Shown here one piece after another: positions 31,756-40,358 of a DNA stretch of 43,826 nucleotides; positions within the stretch are counted from its first letter, which is position 1, and each line of letters begins with the position of its first letter. Made by a program: the position numbers and the translations under genes. The notes below the pieces were generated by a model that was not told the origin of the DNA, made no database searches, and was given only the letters and a program-made list of their open reading frames with translations. The DNA is from an uncultured Eubacteriales bacterium (GTDB taxonomy: Bacteria; Bacillota; Clostridia; Oscillospirales; CAG-272): NCBI GenBank assembly GCA_900545935.1, contig URAP01000014.1:1-43826 (forward strand), written 5' to 3'.

Positions 31756-32763
31756 ATGATAACAATAAAAAACCTGTCAAAGACCTTTGAAACGGCGGAA
31801 GGTACCGTCGAGGCACTTAATGATATAAATCTCACGATAAACGACGGAGATATCTACGGCATCATAGGCATGAGCGGCGCGGGCAAAAGTACGCTCGTTC
31901 GCTGCATCAATATGCTCGAGCGCCCGACCTCCGGCACCGTAGATATCGACGGTGTGGATATCGGCGCGCTCGGAGAGCGCGAGCTTCGTGCCGTTCGACG
32001 TGAGGTAACGATGATATTCCAGAGCTTTAACCTGCTCATGCAGCGCACCTGTCTTGCTAATATCTGCTTTCCGCTGCGTCTTGCGGGGATGTCGCGCGCC
32101 GACGCGGAAAAGCGTGCGCGCGAGCTGCTTGAGCTTGTAGAGCTGCCGGACAAGGCGCTTGCCTATCCTGCACAGCTCTCGGGCGGTCAGAAGCAGAGAA
32201 TAGCCATTGCGCGTGCGCTTGCGACCAATCCGCGCGTATTGCTTTGCGACGAGGCGACGAGTGCGCTCGACCCTAAGACCACACACTCTATTCTCAAGCT
32301 CATATCCGACATCAACCGCCGTCTCGGCATCACCGTTATCATCATAACGCATCAGATGAGCGTTGTCGAGGAGATATGCAACCGCGTTGCCATCCTCGAT
32401 CACGGTACGGTCGCCGAAGAGGGCGATGTGGCGACAGTATTCTCGCAGCCTCAGACCGAAGCGGCTCGCCGTCTTGTGTTTCCGGATGCGTCCTCCGACG
32501 TTCTCTCCGCGGATATCGGCGGCAGAAAGCTGCGTATCGTCTTTAACGGTAACGAATCGGCAGGCGCGCCGCTCGTTGCGAGCATGGCTATTGATTGCGG
32601 CATAGCCGCAAGCATACTCTATGCCTCGACCCGTCTGCTCGGCGGCAAGGTATACGGAAGTATGGTGCTCGGTCTGCCCGAGGAGGGCGATACCTTTGAC
32701 CGTGCTATGCGTTATCTGCTTGATAACGGAATCGTTGTAGAGGAGGTCGTTTCAAATGGCTGA
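31756..32763 (+). CDS. metN: Methionine ABC transporter ATPase
   Basis: A 335-residue cytosolic ATPase. Walker A GMSGAGKST occupies 38-46, signature LSGGQKQR 141-148 and Walker B VLLCDEATS 161-169. The C-terminal 70 residues (from about 268, LRIVFNGNESAGAPLVASMA...) form the NIL domain, which in MetN binds methionine and inhibits transport. The ATG at 31756 is chosen from homology (MITIKNLSKTFE). Its ribosome-binding site (AGAAAGA) is weak, and a start-stop ATGTAA lies at 31751-31756, overlapping it by one base. The gene overlaps metI by eight bases. Its domain order is normal, unlike that of its binding protein. Confidence 0.95.
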   Translation: MITIKNLSKTFETAEGTVEALNDINLTINDGDIYGIIGMSGAGKSTLVRCINMLERPTSGTVDIDGVDIGALGERELRAVRREVTMIFQSFNLLMQRTCLANICFPLRLAGMSRADAEKRARELLELVELPDKALAYPAQLSGGQKQRIAIARALATNPRVLLCDEATSALDPKTTHSILKLISDINRRLGITVIIITHQMSVVEEICNRVAILDHGTVAEEGDVATVFSQPQTEAARRLVFPDASSDVLSADIGGRKLRIVFNGNESAGAPLVASMAIDCGIAASILYASTRLLGGKVYGSMVLGLPEEGDTFDRAMRYLLDNGIVVEEVVSNG

Positions 32764-33454
32764 GTTTTTTGCATCTGATAAATTTGCCGAGAGCCTGAGA
32801 GTAATACAGAACGAGGTGCCGTTCGCCATCTGGGAGACCTTTTATGCGACCGTTCTGTCCACACTTTTTGCTATAATAATCGGACTGCCGCTCGGTGTGC
32901 TGCTCGTTGTCGGTGAAAAAGGCGGAGTACTTCCGCTTCCTCGCCCGATAATGCGTATACTCAATGTTATCGTTAATCTGCTGCGTTCGATCCCGTTCCT
33001 TATATTGATGATAATGGTGCTGCCGCTTACCCGCGCCATTGTCGGAACGACCGTCGGTACCGTTGCTTCGATAGTTCCGCTCGTCATCGCGGCGTTCCCG
33101 TTTATCGCACGCCTTGCGGAGAGCAGCCTGCGGGAGGTCGACCCTAACATAATAGAGGCTGCGCAGAGCATGGGCGCATCACCTTTTCAGATTATCACAC
33201 GTGTAATGCTTCCCGAGAGTGTCCCCTCACTGCTTACAAACGGCACTACCGCTATCACTACCATCCTTGGCTACACCGCAATGAGCGGTATCATCGGAGG
33301 CGGCGGTCTCGGAAAGATAGCCATCAACTACGGCTACTACCGCTACAAATACCTTATCATGATAGTTGCGGTGATTATCCTGACCGTGCTCGTTCAGCTG
33401 TTCCAGTCTGTGGGTACAAAGATCGCTCAGCGCTCGGATAAGCGTCAGAGATAA
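32756..33454 (+). CDS. metI: Methionine ABC transporter permease
   Basis: A 232-residue inner-membrane permease with five to six hydrophobic helices. The coupling-helix (EAA) motif is visible as EAAQSMGASPFQIITRVMLPES (within about residues 136-157), the site that docks on MetN. LLRSIPFLILMI and TTILGYTAMSGIIGGGGLGKIAI are typical of MetI. Its start overlaps the end of metN by eight bases, so translation is coupled. MetI, MetN and MetQ together import methionine. The following galE is 64 bases away and may be cotranscribed. Confidence 0.95.
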   Translation: MAEFFASDKFAESLRVIQNEVPFAIWETFYATVLSTLFAIIIGLPLGVLLVVGEKGGVLPLPRPIMRILNVIVNLLRSIPFLILMIMVLPLTRAIVGTTVGTVASIVPLVIAAFPFIARLAESSLREVDPNIIEAAQSMGASPFQIITRVMLPESVPSLLTNGTTAITTILGYTAMSGIIGGGGLGKIAINYGYYRYKYLIMIVAVIILTVLVQLFQSVGTKIAQRSDKRQR

Positions 33455-33518
33455 TACGCTGCTCGGATATATCGGATAAAAGAATATCAAGGGGAATATT
33501 TAGAAGGAGAATATTTAT

Positions 33519-34535
33519 ATGAAGGTACTTCTTACCGGAGGCGCGGGCTTTATCGGCATTCATACCGCCGTTGAGCTTTGCAGCGCGGGACACGACCCGA
33601 TAATACTCGATGATTTCTCAAACAGCTGCCCCGAGGCGGTTCGCCGCGCGGAGGAGCTTGTCGGCAGAGAGCTGCCGCTCTATTGCGGCGATGCCGGAGA
33701 CGCTGAGCTTCTTGACCGTATATTCTCGGAAAATAAGGTCGATGCCGTCATTCACTTTGCCGGATATAAGGCGGTGGGCGAATCGGTGCAGAAGCCGCTC
33801 GATTATTACCGCAATAATATCGACTCTGCCGTACAGGTGCTTGCCGCAATGGAGCGCGCGGGCGTGGATAACTTTATCTTCTCGTCATCAGCTACCGTCT
33901 ACGGTTCGAGCGGAACGTCACCTCTCTCCGAGGAGGTCGGACGCGGAAGCTGCTCGAATCCCTACGGCTGGACAAAGTGGATGATAGAGCAGATAGCGAC
34001 CGATGCGGCTGTCGCTCGCGATTCACTCTCGGTCGTCCTGCTGCGCTATTTTAATCCTATCGGCGCGCATCCGAGCGGAAGAATAGGCGAGATGCCGAAC
34101 GGCATCCCGAACAATCTCATGCCCTACATTACACAGGTGGCGGTCGGCAAGCGCGAGCGCCTCTCGGTGTTCGGCGACGATTATGATACTCCGGACGGAA
34201 CCTGCATCCGCGACTATATCCATGTGGTAGACCTGGCCCGCGGACACGTCTGTGCGCTCGAATATTGCGCCGCGCACAAGGGCACGGAGATATTCAATCT
34301 CGGCACCGGCAAGGGCTACAGCGTACTTGATGTTGTTCATGCCTTTGAGCAGGCGAGCGGAGCGCCGCTGCCGTATGTGATAGCGCCGAGACGTGCGGGA
34401 GATCTCCCGACCCTCTACTCAGATCCGTCCAAGGCGGAGAGAGTACTCGGATGGCATGCCGAGTACGGCATTGCGGACATGTGCCGCGACAGCTGGAACT
34501 GGCAGCACAATAATCCCGAGGGCTATACAGGGTAA
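33519..34535 (+). CDS. galE: UDP-glucose 4-epimerase
   Basis: A 338-residue cytosolic short-chain dehydrogenase/reductase enzyme that interconverts UDP-glucose and UDP-galactose using bound NAD. It shows GGAGFIG (7-13), HFAGYKAVGESV (79-90), SSSATVYG (122-129) with the catalytic Ser124, and NPYGWTK with Tyr149 and Lys153. The length and C-terminal substrate domain are normal. The start follows AAGGAGA. It lies after the met transporter genes, with no functional link evident. Confidence 0.94.
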   Translation: MKVLLTGGAGFIGIHTAVELCSAGHDPIILDDFSNSCPEAVRRAEELVGRELPLYCGDAGDAELLDRIFSENKVDAVIHFAGYKAVGESVQKPLDYYRNNIDSAVQVLAAMERAGVDNFIFSSSATVYGSSGTSPLSEEVGRGSCSNPYGWTKWMIEQIATDAAVARDSLSVVLLRYFNPIGAHPSGRIGEMPNGIPNNLMPYITQVAVGKRERLSVFGDDYDTPDGTCIRDYIHVVDLARGHVCALEYCAAHKGTEIFNLGTGKGYSVLDVVHAFEQASGAPLPYVIAPRRAGDLPTLYSDPSKAERVLGWHAEYGIADMCRDSWNWQHNNPEGYTG

Positions 34536-34566
34536 CAGCAACTGTATAATATGCTATTGTAAGAAA

Positions 34567-34599
34567 AAGCTGCAGCTGTCGTACTGACCGCTGCAGCTT
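34567..34599 (+). terminator. Hairpin after galE
   Basis: AAGCTGCAGC (34567-34576) and GCTGCAGCTT (34590-34599) form a perfect 10-bp stem, followed by AAAAATTT. The U-run is weak, but the next gene has its own promoter. Confidence 0.6.
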
Positions 34600-34642
34600 A
34601 AAAATTTCGTCGTCGGCGGTGATATTTCGGCACCCATTCCGA

Positions 34643-34671
34643 TTGACAAGCCTATTGCGGTATGCTATAAT
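34643..34671 (+). promoter_or_regulatory. Promoter of the ahcY operon
   Basis: A perfect TTGACA (34643-34648) and a perfect TATAAT (34666-34671) are separated by 17 bp. They lie 61 bp upstream of the ahcY start. The leader is too short for a SAH or SAM riboswitch. Confidence 0.85.
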
Positions 34672-34732
34672 AACTCCGTATAATAACGCGAAAAATATCA
34701 AAAATATAATTTTGAAAAGCGAGGATACTCAG

Positions 34733-35968
34733 ATGAGTGATGTAAAGGATATGAGCCTTGCGCCCTCCGGTTGGGATAAGATTAACTGGGTGCGCAGCTA
34801 TATGCCCGTGCTTAATATTATAAACGAGCAGTTTACGAGAGAAAAGCCTTTTGCGGGCAAGAAGATAGCAATGTCTATTCATCTCGAGGCTAAAACCGCA
34901 TACCTTGCTCTCACGCTCAAGGCGGGCGGTGCCGAGGTATGGATAACCGGCTGCAACCCGCTCTCAACTCAGGATGATGTTGCGGCGGCGCTTGCGGAGG
35001 ACGGACTCGAGGTAAATGCGCGTCACGGCGTTGACGATGCGACATATACCGAGCATCTGCGCAGAACGCTTTCCTGCTGCCCCGACCTTATGATAGACGA
35101 CGGCGGCGACCTTACAAATCTGCTTCACGGCGAGTGCGCGGAGTACCGCAAGAATCTGCTCGGCGGCGGTGAGGAGACCACTACCGGTATTCACCGTCTT
35201 GTTTCACGCGCGGCGCGCGGCGAGCTTGCATTTCCGATGGTGGATGTAAACGATGCCGACTGCAAGCATCTTTTTGACAATCGCTACGGCACAGGTCAAT
35301 CAACGCTCGACGGTATCATGAATTCAACAAACCTTGTCATTGCAGGCAAAAATGTTGTTGTCGCAGGCTACGGCTGGTGCGGAAAGGGCGTTTCTATGCG
35401 TGCAAAGGGTATGGGCGCACGCGTTATCGTGACAGAGGTCGATCCCGTCCGTGCAATCGAGGCGGTAATGGACGGCTTTACGGTAATGCCTATGGACGAG
35501 GCTGCCAAGCTCGGCGATCTGTTCATTACAGTTACCGGGTGCTGTGATGTTATCCGCGCGGAGCATTTCGATGTTATGCGCGACGGTGCTTTGCTTGCAA
35601 ATTCGGGACATTTCGACGTTGAAATAGACAAGCATGCGCTTGAGGCAAAGGCTGACAAGGTATGGCAGCGCAAGCCTAATATTATGGGTTATCGTATGAA
35701 GGACGGCAGGATACTTAATCTCCTTGCAGAAGGCAGACTCGTTAACCTTGCCGCGGGAAACGGCCATCCCGCAGAGATAATGGATATGAGCTTTGCACTC
35801 CAGGCAAAGTGCCTCGAGTACGTCGTGCGCCATGCTGACGAGCTCGAAAACAAGGTATATCAGGTGCCCGCCGAGATAGACAGTGAGGTTGCACGACTCA
35901 AGCTTTCTGGTATGGGCGCTTGCATCGACACGCTCTCCGACTCGCAGAAGGAATACCTTGCAGAATAA
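34733..35968 (+). CDS. ahcY: Adenosylhomocysteinase
   Basis: This 411-residue cytosolic enzyme reversibly hydrolyses S-adenosylhomocysteine to homocysteine and adenosine. Visible features are the substrate-domain motifs HLEAKTAYLAL and EETTTGIHR, the hinge segment NDADCKHLFDNRYGTGQSTLDGI, and the NAD-binding Rossmann motif GYGWCGKG (212-219). It lacks the 40-residue insert of the longer bacterial forms. I use the ATG at 34733, which follows GAGGA; the longer open frame would overlap the promoter. Together with the nearby methionine importer it suggests a working methyl cycle. ribF follows after 19 bases. Confidence 0.93.
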   Translation: MSDVKDMSLAPSGWDKINWVRSYMPVLNIINEQFTREKPFAGKKIAMSIHLEAKTAYLALTLKAGGAEVWITGCNPLSTQDDVAAALAEDGLEVNARHGVDDATYTEHLRRTLSCCPDLMIDDGGDLTNLLHGECAEYRKNLLGGGEETTTGIHRLVSRAARGELAFPMVDVNDADCKHLFDNRYGTGQSTLDGIMNSTNLVIAGKNVVVAGYGWCGKGVSMRAKGMGARVIVTEVDPVRAIEAVMDGFTVMPMDEAAKLGDLFITVTGCCDVIRAEHFDVMRDGALLANSGHFDVEIDKHALEAKADKVWQRKPNIMGYRMKDGRILNLLAEGRLVNLAAGNGHPAEIMDMSFALQAKCLEYVVRHADELENKVYQVPAEIDSEVARLKLSGMGACIDTLSDSQKEYLAE

Positions 35969-35987
35969 ACCGCGGGAGCGCGATGAA

Positions 35988-36932
35988 ATGAAAATAATTG
36001 AACTCGGCGCCCCCGCTGTCTGCGGCGGCGCTGATACGCGCACTGATACGGGCGCAGCTACGGATGCAGGGCGCTGTACGGCGGTACTCGGCTGCTTTGA
36101 CGGAGTGCATACAGCGCATGCGCAGCTTATCGAGACAGGGCGCAGGGTCGCGCACGAGCTCGGTACGCCGCTTGCCGTCTGGACGCTGCGAGGGCTGTCA
36201 AAGAGCGGGCGCGGGGTGCTGCTCGGTGAGAAAGAAAAGCTCGAGCAATTTCGGAGTCTCGGCGTTGATGCCGTGTTTATCAGCGATTTTTCGGACGTTC
36301 GCGATCTAAGCCCCGAGCGATTCGTGCGCGATGTTCTGATAGGTGAACTCAATGCCGCCGCAGTGGTTTGCGGGTATAACTTTACATTCGGCAGGGGCGC
36401 GGCGGGAAACGGCGCGTTGCTCTCCGCGCTCGTGGAAGAGCGGGGCAGACGCTGTTATGTAATGCCCGAGGTCACGCTCGGCGGGCTGCATGTCAGCTCG
36501 ACAGAGATACGCCGCCTGCTCTCGGCGGGCGATGTTGCAGGCGCGGCGAGGCTGCTCGGCAGACGCTATGCGCTGCACGGAACGGTCGCGCACGGAAAAC
36601 AGAACGGCAGACTGCTCGGCTTTCCTACCGCAAATCTTGCCGTAGACGGTAGCATTTACATGCCGAAAAAGGGTGTTTATCTTACCGATTTTGTGTTCGA
36701 CGGGCATCGCATTCCGTCGGTGACGAATGTCGGAACGAATCCGACGCTCGGCGGCGATTCGGTCACGGTCGAGTCGTATATACTTGATTTTTCGGATGAT
36801 ATCTACGGCATTTGCGCGAGTGTTGAGTTTATCGAGCGTGACAGAGACGAGCTGCGCTTTTCGAGCGCAGATGAGCTGCGCGAGGCTATCGCAGGTTCGG
36901 TGCTTCGCAGGCGTGAGCTCGCAGCTCGATAA
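35988..36932 (+). CDS. ribF: Bifunctional riboflavin kinase/FAD synthetase
   Basis: A 314-residue cytosolic enzyme making FMN and then FAD. The N-terminal adenylyltransferase domain (about 28-190) has GCFDGVHTAH, YNFTFGRGAAGN and SSTEIRRLL. The C-terminal riboflavin-kinase domain (about 195-310) has GTVAHGKQNGRLLGFPTANL, MPKKGVY and VTNVGTNPT. The nucleotide-binding HxGH motif reads HTAH (His41, His44), an Ala for Gly change; activity may still be retained. The ATG at 35988 has GGGAG upstream and is 19 bases after the ahcY stop, so it is cotranscribed. FAD from this enzyme serves ThyX, encoded two genes downstream. Confidence 0.93.
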   Translation: MKIIELGAPAVCGGADTRTDTGAATDAGRCTAVLGCFDGVHTAHAQLIETGRRVAHELGTPLAVWTLRGLSKSGRGVLLGEKEKLEQFRSLGVDAVFISDFSDVRDLSPERFVRDVLIGELNAAAVVCGYNFTFGRGAAGNGALLSALVEERGRRCYVMPEVTLGGLHVSSTEIRRLLSAGDVAGAARLLGRRYALHGTVAHGKQNGRLLGFPTANLAVDGSIYMPKKGVYLTDFVFDGHRIPSVTNVGTNPTLGGDSVTVESYILDFSDDIYGICASVEFIERDRDELRFSSADELREAIAGSVLRRRELAAR

Positions 36933-36989
36933 TGGGGCGGCTGTGCGGATAAACCGAGAGACAGCAACTAAAAACAAGGGAGGATGCGC

Positions 36990-38528
36990 ATGACAGAAAA
37001 ACATAGAAGGCTCGGCAGTGTCGCCGTGCTGCTTTTTACTGCGCTGACTTTTTTGTTTCTCGGCGGGCTGCTCGCTGTGCCGTCGTCTGCGGCAACGCCG
37101 CCCGAGCTTGAAAATACGGGCTGCGCTTATCTGTACAACATCTCAGGCGACAAGGTGCTGTATGCAAAGAACATGAGCACGACCATATATCCGGCGTCGA
37201 CCGCAAAGATAATGTCGGCGGTTATATTTATCGAGAATTGGAGCGGCGACTGGGATACCGAGATAGAGGTCACGCAGGATATGCTGCGCGGCGTTTCGGG
37301 CATCACCATCGGGCTGCGTTCAGGCGAGACGGTCACATATCGCGATATGATAAACTGCATGATAATCGGCAGCGCAAACGACTGCGCGCAGGTGCTTGCA
37401 CATACCGTATGCGGCGGGCTCGACCATGCGGTGTCGCTGATGAACGCAAAGGCGCAGGAGCTCGGCATGTACGATACGCATTACGAGAATATCACGGGCA
37501 TGCACGACCCCGATATGGTAACGACGCTGAACGATGTCGTACTGCTGACGAAATACGCTATCGCTCAGTATAAGTACTATGAGGTCGCGACCTCATACAA
37601 GTATGATATGGCGGCGACCGAGCGCTCGGGCACAAGAAGAATTTTTACCCGTAACTATTTCGTTACCACCTACTATTCGTCGAAGTACTATCGCCGCGAT
37701 GTCAGCGGTATAAACGTCGGCTCTACAAGTGAGGCGGGCTTTTGCGCCGTTATAACCGCAGAGCACGACGGAACGGCATATCTTGTAATAATAATGGGTG
37801 CGGGTCAGGACAGCGAACGGACATACTCCTATGTCTCGGCGGGAAAGCTGCTCGACTGGGCATACGATAATTTCGGTTATGTCAATGTTATTGACGGCAG
37901 TGATATAGTCGCTGAGGTACCTGTCGGTCTTTCGGCTACATATGACAAGGTGGCGCTGTATCCGCGCGAGTCTCTCGATGTGTTTATGGAAGGCGATATC
38001 GACGTTGACCGCGATATCCGAAAAACGGTTGTTTTAAATGATGATGAGCTGTTGGCTCCGTTATCCAAGGGCGATACCGTAGGGTATGTCACGCTCAGCT
38101 ACAATAACGAGATCATCGGCAGAATGGAGCTTATCGTACGCAGCGATATCCCACGCAGCGAGATAATGTATATAGGATGGATATTGTCCGGTGTGCTTCG
38201 CTCGCCGACGTTTATTATCGTTGCCGTAATTCTTTTGATTATCGGAGCTGCGTATATATTTATTCATGCGGCGGACCTCGGGCGGGAAAAGAGGCGTGCC
38301 GAGGAGGGGCGCTTAATACGCGGCGGTATTCGCAGCGGCAAATCACCCGAGGAGCTGACATACCGTGCCTCGCATGATAAGCGCATGCGCTCTAAGGGAG
38401 AGCGCAGCACCGAAAAACGCAAGGGCTCTATATCCGATAATCGTAAAGAGGAGCGCGGTCCCGATGTGGCGAAGCGTGCCGAAAAGAGCGACGATGCCCC
38501 GAAGGACGCATCGGACCGAACCGAATGA
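36990..38528 (+). CDS. D-alanyl-D-alanine carboxypeptidase family protein with altered KTG motif
   Basis: A 512-residue exported membrane protein of the DacF/PBP5 type: a signal-anchor (about 8-33), the peptidase domain (about 38-295), a beta-rich C-terminal domain (300-385), one membrane segment (about 405-427) and a long basic cytosolic tail (430-512). The first two active-site motifs are intact: SxxK as Ser70-Thr-Ala-Lys73 and SxN as Ser128-Ala-Asn130. The third, normally KTG in GIKTGYTPEAG, reads GINVGSTSEAG (Asn242-Val-Gly244), so catalysis may be lost or changed. The family trims the terminal D-Ala of peptidoglycan stem peptides. The ATG at 36990 has GGAGG six bases upstream. thyX follows after 44 bases. 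Confidence 0.88.
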   Translation: MTEKHRRLGSVAVLLFTALTFLFLGGLLAVPSSAATPPELENTGCAYLYNISGDKVLYAKNMSTTIYPASTAKIMSAVIFIENWSGDWDTEIEVTQDMLRGVSGITIGLRSGETVTYRDMINCMIIGSANDCAQVLAHTVCGGLDHAVSLMNAKAQELGMYDTHYENITGMHDPDMVTTLNDVVLLTKYAIAQYKYYEVATSYKYDMAATERSGTRRIFTRNYFVTTYYSSKYYRRDVSGINVGSTSEAGFCAVITAEHDGTAYLVIIMGAGQDSERTYSYVSAGKLLDWAYDNFGYVNVIDGSDIVAEVPVGLSATYDKVALYPRESLDVFMEGDIDVDRDIRKTVVLNDDELLAPLSKGDTVGYVTLSYNNEIIGRMELIVRSDIPRSEIMYIGWILSGVLRSPTFIIVAVILLIIGAAYIFIHAADLGREKRRAEEGRLIRGGIRSGKSPEELTYRASHDKRMRSKGERSTEKRKGSISDNRKEERGPDVAKRAEKSDDAPKDASDRTE

Positions 38529-38572
38529 TATTAAAGAACAATTACACGGCTGCAAGCCGATAAGGAGCAGAC

Positions 38573-39220
38573 ATGAATATAATCAAACCGAGCTATGAGA
38601 TAATAACCCCCATAAATTACGAGGATACCCTGCGCGAGCTTGAACGCATCGGAAGAGTGTGCTACAAGAGTGAGGATAGGATCACCGCTGACTCTGCGGA
38701 GAAGTTTATCGCCATGATAGTTGCGAGCGGACACGGCTCGGTCATCGAGCACAGCCGTCTGACGGTCAAGTTTATCTGCGACCGCGGTGTAACTCATGAG
38801 CTTGTGCGCCACCGTATTGCGAGCTACAGTCAGGAGAGCACTCGTTACTGCAACTATTGTAAGGATAAATTCGGGAACGAGCTGACCTTTATTCGCCCGT
38901 ACTTTTGGGATAACGATGCAGAAAAATTCGCTATCTGGAGCGATGCGATGCAGGCGGCGGAGAACGCATACAACGCGCTTATCGCAGCCGGCGCAAGACC
39001 GGAGGAGGCTCGCAGCGTCCTGCCTAATTCGCTCAAGACCGAGATCGTCGTTACAATGAATCTGCGTCAGTGGAGACATTTCTTTGAGCTCAGGACCTCC
39101 GGCAGGGCGCATCCGCAGATCCGCGAGATAGCCGTTCCGCTGCTCCGCGAGCTCGGCGAAAAGATGCCGATATTCTTCCGCGACCTTGTCGAGGCATTGC
39201 CGGAAAATGCAGATTTTTGA
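38573..39220 (+). CDS. thyX: Flavin-dependent thymidylate synthase
   Basis: A 215-residue cytosolic enzyme that makes dTMP from dUMP using methylenetetrahydrofolate, FAD and NADPH. The ThyX motif RHRX7S is present as Arg79-His80-Arg81 to Ser89 (RHRIASYSQES). GSVIEHSRLTVKF and LPNSLKTEIVVTMNLRQWRHFFELR are further family signatures, the latter holding the substrate-activating Arg. The length is normal. AAGGAG precedes the ATG. It probably lies on the same transcript as ahcY, ribF and the carboxypeptidase-like gene. Confidence 0.95.
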   Translation: MNIIKPSYEIITPINYEDTLRELERIGRVCYKSEDRITADSAEKFIAMIVASGHGSVIEHSRLTVKFICDRGVTHELVRHRIASYSQESTRYCNYCKDKFGNELTFIRPYFWDNDAEKFAIWSDAMQAAENAYNALIAAGARPEEARSVLPNSLKTEIVVTMNLRQWRHFFELRTSGRAHPQIREIAVPLLRELGEKMPIFFRDLVEALPENADF

Positions 39221-39376
39221 TTTTGACTCGGCGGCTTTGGGCTTGCCTTTGTCGATCGTCGGTTTCTCTTTTTATGACGATGGCGCCGAACCTACGGGCG
39301 ATTTCGTTACTTGCGGCTTTCATCGGCTTGAATTTGCGAAAAATGTAAAAAAAATATTAACATAGGCGTATGACTA

Positions 39377-39405
39377 TTGAATTGTCTTGCTGTTTGTGGT
39401 AAGAT
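39377..39405 (+). promoter_or_regulatory. Promoter of rpsB-tsf
   Basis: TTGAAT (39377-39382) and TAAGAT (39400-39405) are separated by 17 bp. An A-rich tract lies just upstream (39340-39360). The leader is about 70 bases, enough for an autoregulatory fold, but I recognise no known motif. Confidence 0.6.
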
Positions 39406-39482
39406 GATTCGTAAAGTTCACACACGGTATGCGCTTCGGTGTAAATTTAACTGCCGTGGAGGACAAACCGAAGGAGAAAAAT

Positions 39483-40238
39483 ATGGCTATTATTTCTATC
39501 AAGCAGCTTCTTGAAGCAGGTGTTCATTTCGGACATCACACCCGTCGTTGGAACCCGAAGATGGCAGAGTACATCTTCACCGAGAGAAACGGCATCTACA
39601 TCATCGACCTCCAGAAGACCGTAAAGAAGTTTGAAGAGGCTTATATGTACGTTCGCGACCTCGCAGCTGAGGGCGGTACCGTTCTGTTCGTAGGAACCAA
39701 GAAGCAGGCCGCTGACGCTATTAAGGAAGAGGCTGCCCGTGCAGGTATGTACTATGTCAACAACCGTTGGCCCGGCGGTATGCTCACTAACTTCAAGACC
39801 ATAAAGAAGAGCATCGCTCGTCTCAAGAGCCTCGAGCAGATGAAGGAGGACGGCACCTTTGATCTTCTTCCTAAGAAGGAAGTAGCAAAGCTCATCAAGG
39901 AGATGGCTGACCTCGAGAAGAACCTCGGCGGTATCAAGACCATGGACAGACTCCCCTCTGCTGTTTACATCGTTGACCCCCGCAAGGAGAAGAACGCTGT
40001 TGCAGAGGCTAAGAAGCTCGGCATTCCGGTAATCGCTATCGTTGATACCAACTGCGATCCTGATGATGCTGATTACATCATCCCCGGTAACGATGATGCT
40101 ATCCGCGCCATCAAGCTCATCACCAGCTCTATCGCAGATGCTGTTATCGAGGGCAGACAGGGCGAGGCAGATGTCGACGAGGAGGCAGCTGTTGAGGCTA
40201 AGGCTGAGGCAGAGGCTGCTGAGGACGCTGCTCAGTAA
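39483..40238 (+). CDS. rpsB: 30S ribosomal protein S2
   Basis: A 251-residue ribosomal protein, starting MAIISIKQLLEAGVHFGHHTRRWNPKM, a nearly invariant S2 opening. FVGTKKQA, YVNNRWPGGMLTNFKT and GIPVIAIVDTNCDPD are further signatures. The C-terminal 25 residues are an Ala/Glu-rich acidic tail. AAGGAGAA precedes the ATG at 39483. The pairing with tsf is the usual bacterial order. The codon choice is visibly more biased than in neighbours, as expected of a highly expressed gene. Confidence 0.97.
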   Translation: MAIISIKQLLEAGVHFGHHTRRWNPKMAEYIFTERNGIYIIDLQKTVKKFEEAYMYVRDLAAEGGTVLFVGTKKQAADAIKEEAARAGMYYVNNRWPGGMLTNFKTIKKSIARLKSLEQMKEDGTFDLLPKKEVAKLIKEMADLEKNLGGIKTMDRLPSAVYIVDPRKEKNAVAEAKKLGIPVIAIVDTNCDPDDADYIIPGNDDAIRAIKLITSSIADAVIEGRQGEADVDEEAAVEAKAEAEAAEDAAQ

Positions 40239-40248
40239 TCAAGAATAT

Positions 40249-40290
40249 ACGGAAGCGTGAAGGGCTGCGTGCTTTTCACGCCTTTCCGGA
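40249..40290 (+). promoter_or_regulatory. Hairpin between rpsB and tsf
   Basis: GCGTGAA and TTCACGC (about 40254-40279), extended by GGAA/TTCC, form a stem without a following U-run. It may attenuate tsf relative to rpsB or protect the rpsB message. Confidence 0.4.
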
Positions 40291-40358
40291 TTTTGTGTAT
40301 CGGTGCGCTCACCGATACCCGACCCGAAAAATTCCACCACTCGAAAGGATATAAAATT

